Below are positions 58,940-64,000 of a stretch of 64,000 nt of DNA, one piece after another. The first letter of the stretch is position 1. Every line of letters starts with the position of its first letter. The DNA lies in NCBI RefSeq assembly GCF_003255815.1, contig NC_037686.1:58253888-58317887 (forward strand). The letters run 5' to 3'. Position numbers and translations under genes: made by a program. The notes under the pieces were generated by a model. It did not search any database, was not told where the DNA came from, and saw only the letters and a program-made list of their open reading frames with translations. Origin of the DNA: Theropithecus gelada (Eukaryota > Chordata > Mammalia > Primates > Cercopithecidae).

Positions 58940-59330
58940 GGACTAGGGAAGGTGGAGAATTGAGATATTCACAATGATTAGTTTCTTTCTACAAGAATGT
59001 GGAAGTAGAATGATATGGACTGTTGGGCAAATATATAATGTTTTAAGGCCAATAACAATTTTTGAGAGAATTCAAAATGCCAATATTTCTGGAAGATGTG
59101 TATACCTTATTTGTTTGATCTCCTGGTACCTAAAGTGACTGTTTGTTTAGTTTTGAAGCTGAAATATATGAGGCTTGGGATCAGAGATTGTGTGTCTTAT
59201 TCAAATTTAAAGTAGTACATGGAAGAGATCAAGTCTGAAGCTTTTTTTTTCTTTTTTAATCTGTTGCATGTTACCTTTCCATGTGTAAATGCATGAAAGA
59301 AACCAACCTTGCAAGATTTTGTTCCTGGAA
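58940..59330. other. Unique AT-rich DNA
   Basis: No recognised feature. Confidence 0.45.
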
Positions 59331-59334
59331 ATGT

Positions 59335-59505
59335 GCTAGGGAGTCTCACATACATTATTTCATTTAGTAGTCACAACAATATTTAAAGTTTAAACATCTG
59401 CATTTTTCCAAGTAATACAAGATGGTTTGAAATTCAGAGAGTTATACAAATAAAAAGTATTCATAACGGAGATTTGAACACAGACCTAATTTGCATCCTG
59501 GCAAT
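59335..59505 (-). mobile_element. MIR SINE
   Basis: 'catacattatttcatttagt', 'gaaattcagagagttataca' and 'ggagatttgaacacagacct' are the reverse MIR core and its 5' side. Confidence 0.65.
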
Positions 59506-59509
59506 TTAC

Positions 59510-62180
59510 CATAAATGATCATTTTAATTCTTACATTTTTCTCAGGTTATTTACCTTTTCAAAGCACTAAAGGATTCTTAAGGCAAGTAGAATTGATCAA
59601 TTCCATTGTGAAATGGTATAATAAACAGTGGCACTGGCTTAGAAAAGTTGAGATAAAGAAGCTCTTAAATCTAAAAAAAAAAAAAATTCATAAATTGTCC
59701 ATATTTCTGCCTCTTTTCACATCAAAAGGAGCCATTTTAGGAGCATATGTAGAAAAGAGGAAACATGAAATCTTTGTATGTTTTCTGCACTGTGACTGAG
59801 ACAGTTTATGCCAGCTTACATACCACAAATAATCTACTGTACAAATTCAGTCAAGCTACAGTAATTTAGCAGAAATCTGTGTCTGTAAGTTTTAATTATC
59901 TGTTTAATCAGGCTTTGAATAAACCAAAGTAGGTTAATTTTTAAAATCCTACTTGGAGCAAGTGTCTTGACTAAATTTTAAACTTAGCCAACACTTGGTG
60001 AGATTACAGGAAAGAAGTGAAACAGATACGCTAACAAAAATTGTGTGTGCCAATATCCATAACTTGTCTTTGCTTTGATAAATCGACAGTTTTCTAAGCA
60101 CAATTCTTGTAGTTAATTAGAAGTGGGTCATTAAACCAAATGCTCTGCTGTTTTAAATGGGAGTGTTTCATTGCGATGTGTTGTTATGTTATGCCAGTTT
60201 CAAGAACAGACACTTGGAAATGTTAGTTGAGACAATATCATGATGTACCAGCATAGTATGTTGTGATCTGCAGAGTTAAATGGACCATGTCCTTCTATAT
60301 TCTGGTTCTTTTAGATTTGTGGGTATAACTGATCCCTTAATATATTTTGACTGTTCAAGGACTACGTATATTTATAGAACATGAAGGCATAATGGTACAA
60401 GGTGTCCCTAGTGGGTATAGTTAATCTGAAGACTCATTACCAAAATTCTCCAGGGATGGCACTGCACAATGCAATGTGAATGCTAATTAATTTCAATATT
60501 CAATAGTTAGGAACTAGTCTCTTGTTAAAATTGTTTTTCCACAATTATGTGGGAAAAGCAAAGCAATTATTTTCAACTACAGAATTGAGAAAGGAAACTC
60601 AAGTTCACTGCACTTTCACTCAACACTGGAGAAAATGGTGAACATTTATTACAGCAATAAATGATTCTGAAGCGCTGTCTTTAACACATTGATTCTCCAA
60701 AGAAGCAATAAGCAGCCATTTCAGTATGGTAAAGAAAAGAATTTTCATTCTTTAATACTTGATTGAGGTAGCTACATTGAAATTTTTTATGATAAATCCT
60801 CAGAACCGAAATTACAGCTTTTAGCAAATATTTCACTGAAAAGTTGGAGATTGGATTCCTTGGGCATGTTATTCTCCTTCTTGTGGAGAACATCTGTAAA
60901 TTGGAAAGAAAAATGACATGAAAAGAAAATTGAAATCCTTTCTCATGTGGAGAAAATTATATAAATTTTGTTCTAAAGGAACAGAAAGAATAGCCTATTA
61001 AGTGGCACTGAAAGAGGTTTATTATTTCTGGACAGGTGATATTCATTATAGCTACATAAAACATAATATTATTTTAATCTTATAAATTATTTATAACAAT
61101 AGGAATTACTTTTTGATGTTACATACTTTTAAATGTGATATGTAACTTCTTATATTTTATTAATTAAAATACTAAAATTTATATTTTCTGTTTTTTTGTG
61201 CTCACTTAAGAGTGACCCACTCCCAAAAACAGAAATACACACCATAGAGATGATTGGTTGGCGTTCGATAATGAGATCCACTCAAGGGTGAGCTCTTAGA
61301 TGTGTTTCCCTTTCTTTTCTCATTAATGAAGAAAAGAGTCCTTTCTAATTAGCAGCATATATTTAATATATTAAGGATGACATTTTGTTGCTGAAATTAA
61401 TAATTTGCTAATAATAACCATAATGAGCATTGCACATGTTTTTCACTAGTTAAATTATTGACATAAACTGGATAGAAGATTTTAGCTTTTTCACCTTTAG
61501 TCTTGGGGAAAACAGCTCAGCTGTGATCCCTAAAACAGCTATCACCTGAACGTGATTAGATGGTTAATAGAGTTTTGACTATTGTTCAATAGACAGTTTG
61601 CCTTGAGGGACCTCTTCCTTCTAGATGCTCTGTGAGTAACAGAATAGGCAGAGCACTGAGACTTCAGGTAGCTTCTAGACTGATTTTGTGTACTAACTCA
61701 TGTTTTGCTAATAAAAGAAAGTCACAGAAATGGAAATAATTTTGTCTAGGGTTTGTTTTCACCATAGCCTTGATGTTGTAGAAGAGTAGCACATTTATAT
61801 TCACCTTCAGCTGTCTCTGCACACTAACATTACCAAGAAATTAATAATATTTATGTACTCTAAAACTCAAGTGAGTTAAATTTCTGATTCCTGCACACAG
61901 GCTTCAGGTTAAAAGGAGTAAGTTGGAGCCAAAATCTGGCCCCTACTTTTCTGAATAAGCTTTATCCTTTGAGGGTTACATCATCCCAGAGGGAGGAACT
62001 TCTACCAATGTAGATAAAGGCCATTATATTTCCATTCTGACTCACCATTACTCTCTATATAGAAAGCTCAGAAATGAGTCTACATATTTTCAAAGAACAA
62101 CATTTACAAGAGAATTTATCTCTATACCAAGTTCAATCCAAGCTTGACAAATATGCAACTTATTTTTTAAAAATACAGTA
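59510..62180. other. Long unique AT-rich stretch
   Basis: About 2.7 kb with no recognised repeat, RNA gene or exon. A 94-codon frame at 59515-59799 starts in unique DNA but encodes a low-complexity, lysine-rich peptide of no known kind. Confidence 0.5.
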
Positions 62181-62185
62181 GTTAA

Positions 62186-63201
62186 GGGGCACACCCAAGA
62201 TGGCTGAATAGGAACAGCTCCAGCCTCCAGCTCCCAGTGTGAGCGACACAGAAGATGCGTAATTTCTGCATTTTCAACTGAGGTACAACTGAGGTTCATC
62301 TCACAGGGGCGTGTTGGACAGCTGGCACTGGTCCGCAGGGGCAGCCCGATCAGCGAGAGCTGAAGCAGGGCGAGGCATCACCTCACCTGGGAAGCGCAAG
62401 GGGGAAGGAAATTCCTTTTCCTAGCCAAATAAATTGAGACACACAACACCTGGAAAATCGGATAACTCCCACCCTAATACTGCGTTTTACCAAGGGTTTT
62501 AGCAAACGGCGCACACCAGGAGATTATATCCCATACCTGGCCCAGAGGGTCCCATGCCCATGGAGCCTCCCTCATTGCTAGCACAGCAGTCTGAGATCTA
62601 ACTGCAAGGCGGCAGTGAGATTGGGGGAGGGGCTCCCGCCATTGCTGAGGCTTAAGTAGGTAAACAAAGCTGCCTGGAAGCTCGAATTGGGTGGAGCCCA
62701 CCACAGCGCAAAGAGGCCGGCCTGCCTCTGCAGACTCCTCCTCTGGGGACAGGACATAGCTAAACAAAAAGCAGTAGAAACTTCAGCAGAGGTATATACC
62801 CCTGTCTGAGAGCTTTGAGGAGAGCAGTGGATCTCCCAGCATGGAGGTTGAGATCTGATAATGGACAGACTCCCTGACCCCTGAGTAGCTTAACTGGGAG
62901 ACATCCCCCACTAGGTGCAGACTGACATCTCACACCTCACATGGCGGGGTACACCCGAGACGAAGCTTCCAGAGCAAGAATCAGACAGCAACACTCGCTG
63001 TTCAGCAATATTCTATCTTCTGCAGCCTCCGCTGCTGATATCCAGGCAAAAGGGTCTGGAGTGGAACGCAAGCAAATTCCAACAGACCTACAGCTGAGGG
63101 TCCTGACTGTTAGAAGGAAAACTAACAGAAAGGACACCCACACCCAAACCCCATCAGTACATCACCAGCATCAAAGATCAAAGGCAGATAAAACCACAAA
63201 G
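62186..63201 (+). promoter_or_regulatory. L1PA 5' UTR (promoter region)
   Basis: The element starts at its true 5' end, with the YY1 site CAAGATGGC at about 62196-62204. The internal RNA polymerase II promoter region of L1 follows. It keeps the roughly 129-base segment (about 62952-63077) that older L1PA families have and the youngest human ones lack. That segment is known as the target of the repressor ZNF93 in apes. The first ten or so bases differ from the human G-rich start. Confidence 0.9.
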
Positions 63202-63297
63202 ATGGGGAAAAAGCAGTGCAGAAAAGCTGGAAATTCAAAAAATCAGAGCGCAGCTCCCCCTCCAAAGGAACGCAGCTCATCGCCAGCAATGGAATAA
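63202..63297 (+). pseudogene. L1 ORF1 remnant, early stop
   Basis: ORF1 begins ATGGGGAAAAAGCAG at 63202. Codon 32 is TAA (63295-63297) where related elements have a glutamine codon, a single C-to-T change. The original ORF1 sequence continues for another 40 or so bases and then ends at the internal deletion. ORF1p is normally about 338 residues and forms the RNA-binding trimer of the L1 particle. Here no functional protein is possible. Confidence 0.9.
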
Positions 63298-63340
63298 AGC
63301 TGGATGGAGAATGACTTTGACAAGTTGAGAGAAGAAGGTT

Positions 63341-64000
63341 TGCATTGATGCAAAAATCCTCGATAAAATACTGGCAAACCGAATCCAGCAACACATCAAA
63401 AAGCTTATCCACCATGATCAAGTGGACTTTATCCCTGGGATGCAAGGCTGGTTCAACATATGCAAATCAATAAACGTAATCCAGCATATAAACAGAACCA
63501 AAGACAAAAACCACATGATTATCTCAATAGATGCAGAAAAGGCCTTTGATAAAATTCAACAGCCCTTCATGCTAAAAACTCTCAATAAATTCGGTATTGA
63601 TAGAACGTATCTCAAAATAATAAGAGTATTTATGACAAACCCACAGCCAATATCATACTGAATGGGCAAAAAACTGGAAGCATTCCCTTTGAAAATGGGC
63701 ACAAGAGAGGGATGCCCTCTCTCACCACTCCTATTCAACATTGTGTTGGAAGTTCTGGCTAGGGCAATCAGGCAAGAGAAAGAATTCAAGGGTATTCAGT
63801 TACGAAAAGAAGTCAAATTGTCCCTGTTTGCAGATAACATGATTGTATATTTAGAAAACCCCATCATCTCAGCCCAAAATCTCCTTAAGCTGATAAGAAA
63901 CTTCAGCAAAGTCTCAGGATACAAAATTAATGTGCAAAAATCACAAGCATTCTTATACACCAGTAACAGACAGAGAGCCAAATCATGAATGAACTTCCAT
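63341..64000 (+). pseudogene. L1 ORF2 reverse-transcriptase fragment, inactivated
   Basis: The sequence resumes within the reverse transcriptase domain of ORF2. IDAEKAFD (first catalytic Asp) is present. The frame shifts by one lost base near 63629 and shifts again by one extra A near 63668. The catalytic FADD motif reads FADN at about 63829-63840, so the last catalytic aspartate is changed. A 4-base loss near 63970 breaks the frame a third time. The endonuclease domain is wholly deleted. The fragment runs off the right edge of the window. It cannot be active. Confidence 0.9.

Larger units (their letters stand above)
62186..64000 (+). mobile_element. L1PA with intact 5' end and large internal deletion
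   Basis: The 5' UTR and the first 140 bases of ORF1 are joined at about 63339-63343 to the middle of ORF2. By comparison with the known L1 layout (ORF1, about 1 kb; ORF2 endonuclease first), about 2.6 kb is missing. The estimate comes from recalled L1 coordinates. The right end and its target duplication lie outside the window. Confidence 0.9.

Noticed and set aside
59515..59799. 94-codon plus-strand frame in unique DNA
   Set aside because: The frame includes an A run encoding polylysine and has no known similarity. The upstream region has no promoter or splice signals.

Overview
The window is intergenic primate DNA, most probably from an Old World monkey. The organism call rests on Alu and L1 repeats, which are restricted to primates in this form, and on two young AluY copies (about 12161-12585 and 44600-44913). 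These carry the changes typical of cercopithecoid AluYR elements: CAAGCC instead of CACGCC near the 5' end, ACTAGCCGGGCGA in the middle, GGCGTAAACC, and GAGCTGAGA followed by CCGGCCAC in the right arm. The DNA is AT-rich and I see no CpG island. I support no intact protein-coding gene: every open frame is short, and the recognisable ones are LINE-1 ORF2 pieces or translated Alu or LTR sequence.

Layout. 1-5 kb: AT-rich DNA with an MLT1 LTR remnant and a long, old L1 ORF2 block. 5.5-7 kb: a MIR, an AT-rich degenerate tandem island with dinucleotide tracts, and a second MIR. 7.4-9.3 kb: an L1 with an inverted 5' end and a MIR. 10.8-12.6 kb: an Alu-MLT1-Alu cluster and a young AluYR holding an 89-base assembly gap. 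14-19.9 kb: L2 blocks, (TA)n and (CA)n tracts, a 5'-truncated L1PA, a three-unit tandem repeat and an MLT1. 20-27.4 kb: L2, a long-stem hairpin, Alus, a MIR, a MaLR LTR, a retroposed 5S rRNA pseudogene, half a MADE1 and an L1 tail. 29-36.8 kb: Alus, LTR-like blocks, a MER1 split by an L1, a nested minus-strand L1M region and L2. 39-45 kb: an L1 tail, a hAT-type miniature element, a MaLR LTR, a polypurine tract, an Alu, a GATA/TATC inverted repeat and a young AluYR. 46-53.3 kb: a GC-richer unexplained block, an LTR tail, L2, an L1PA tail, an ERVK solo LTR, an L1M and a gammaretrovirus-type solo LTR inside or beside a MIR. 53-62 kb: mainly unique AT-rich DNA with MIR, L2, MLT1 and hAT remnants. 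62.2-64 kb: the 5' end of an L1PA with a large internal deletion, running off the window.

The window reads as a record of layered insertions, not a functional gene system. Insertion boundaries are often visible as target-site duplications: CAAAG for the ERVK LTR, ATAG for the class I LTR, 19 bp for the AluYR at 44.6 kb and about 16 bp for the L1 inside MER1. The items most worth a second look are the 86-base hairpin at 21.8 kb, the two solo LTRs, the tandem array next to the 18.5 kb L1 and the internally deleted L1 at the right end. I found no CRISPR array, operon or new biochemical system. Family names come from recall of consensus sequences, so subfamily labels are approximate.
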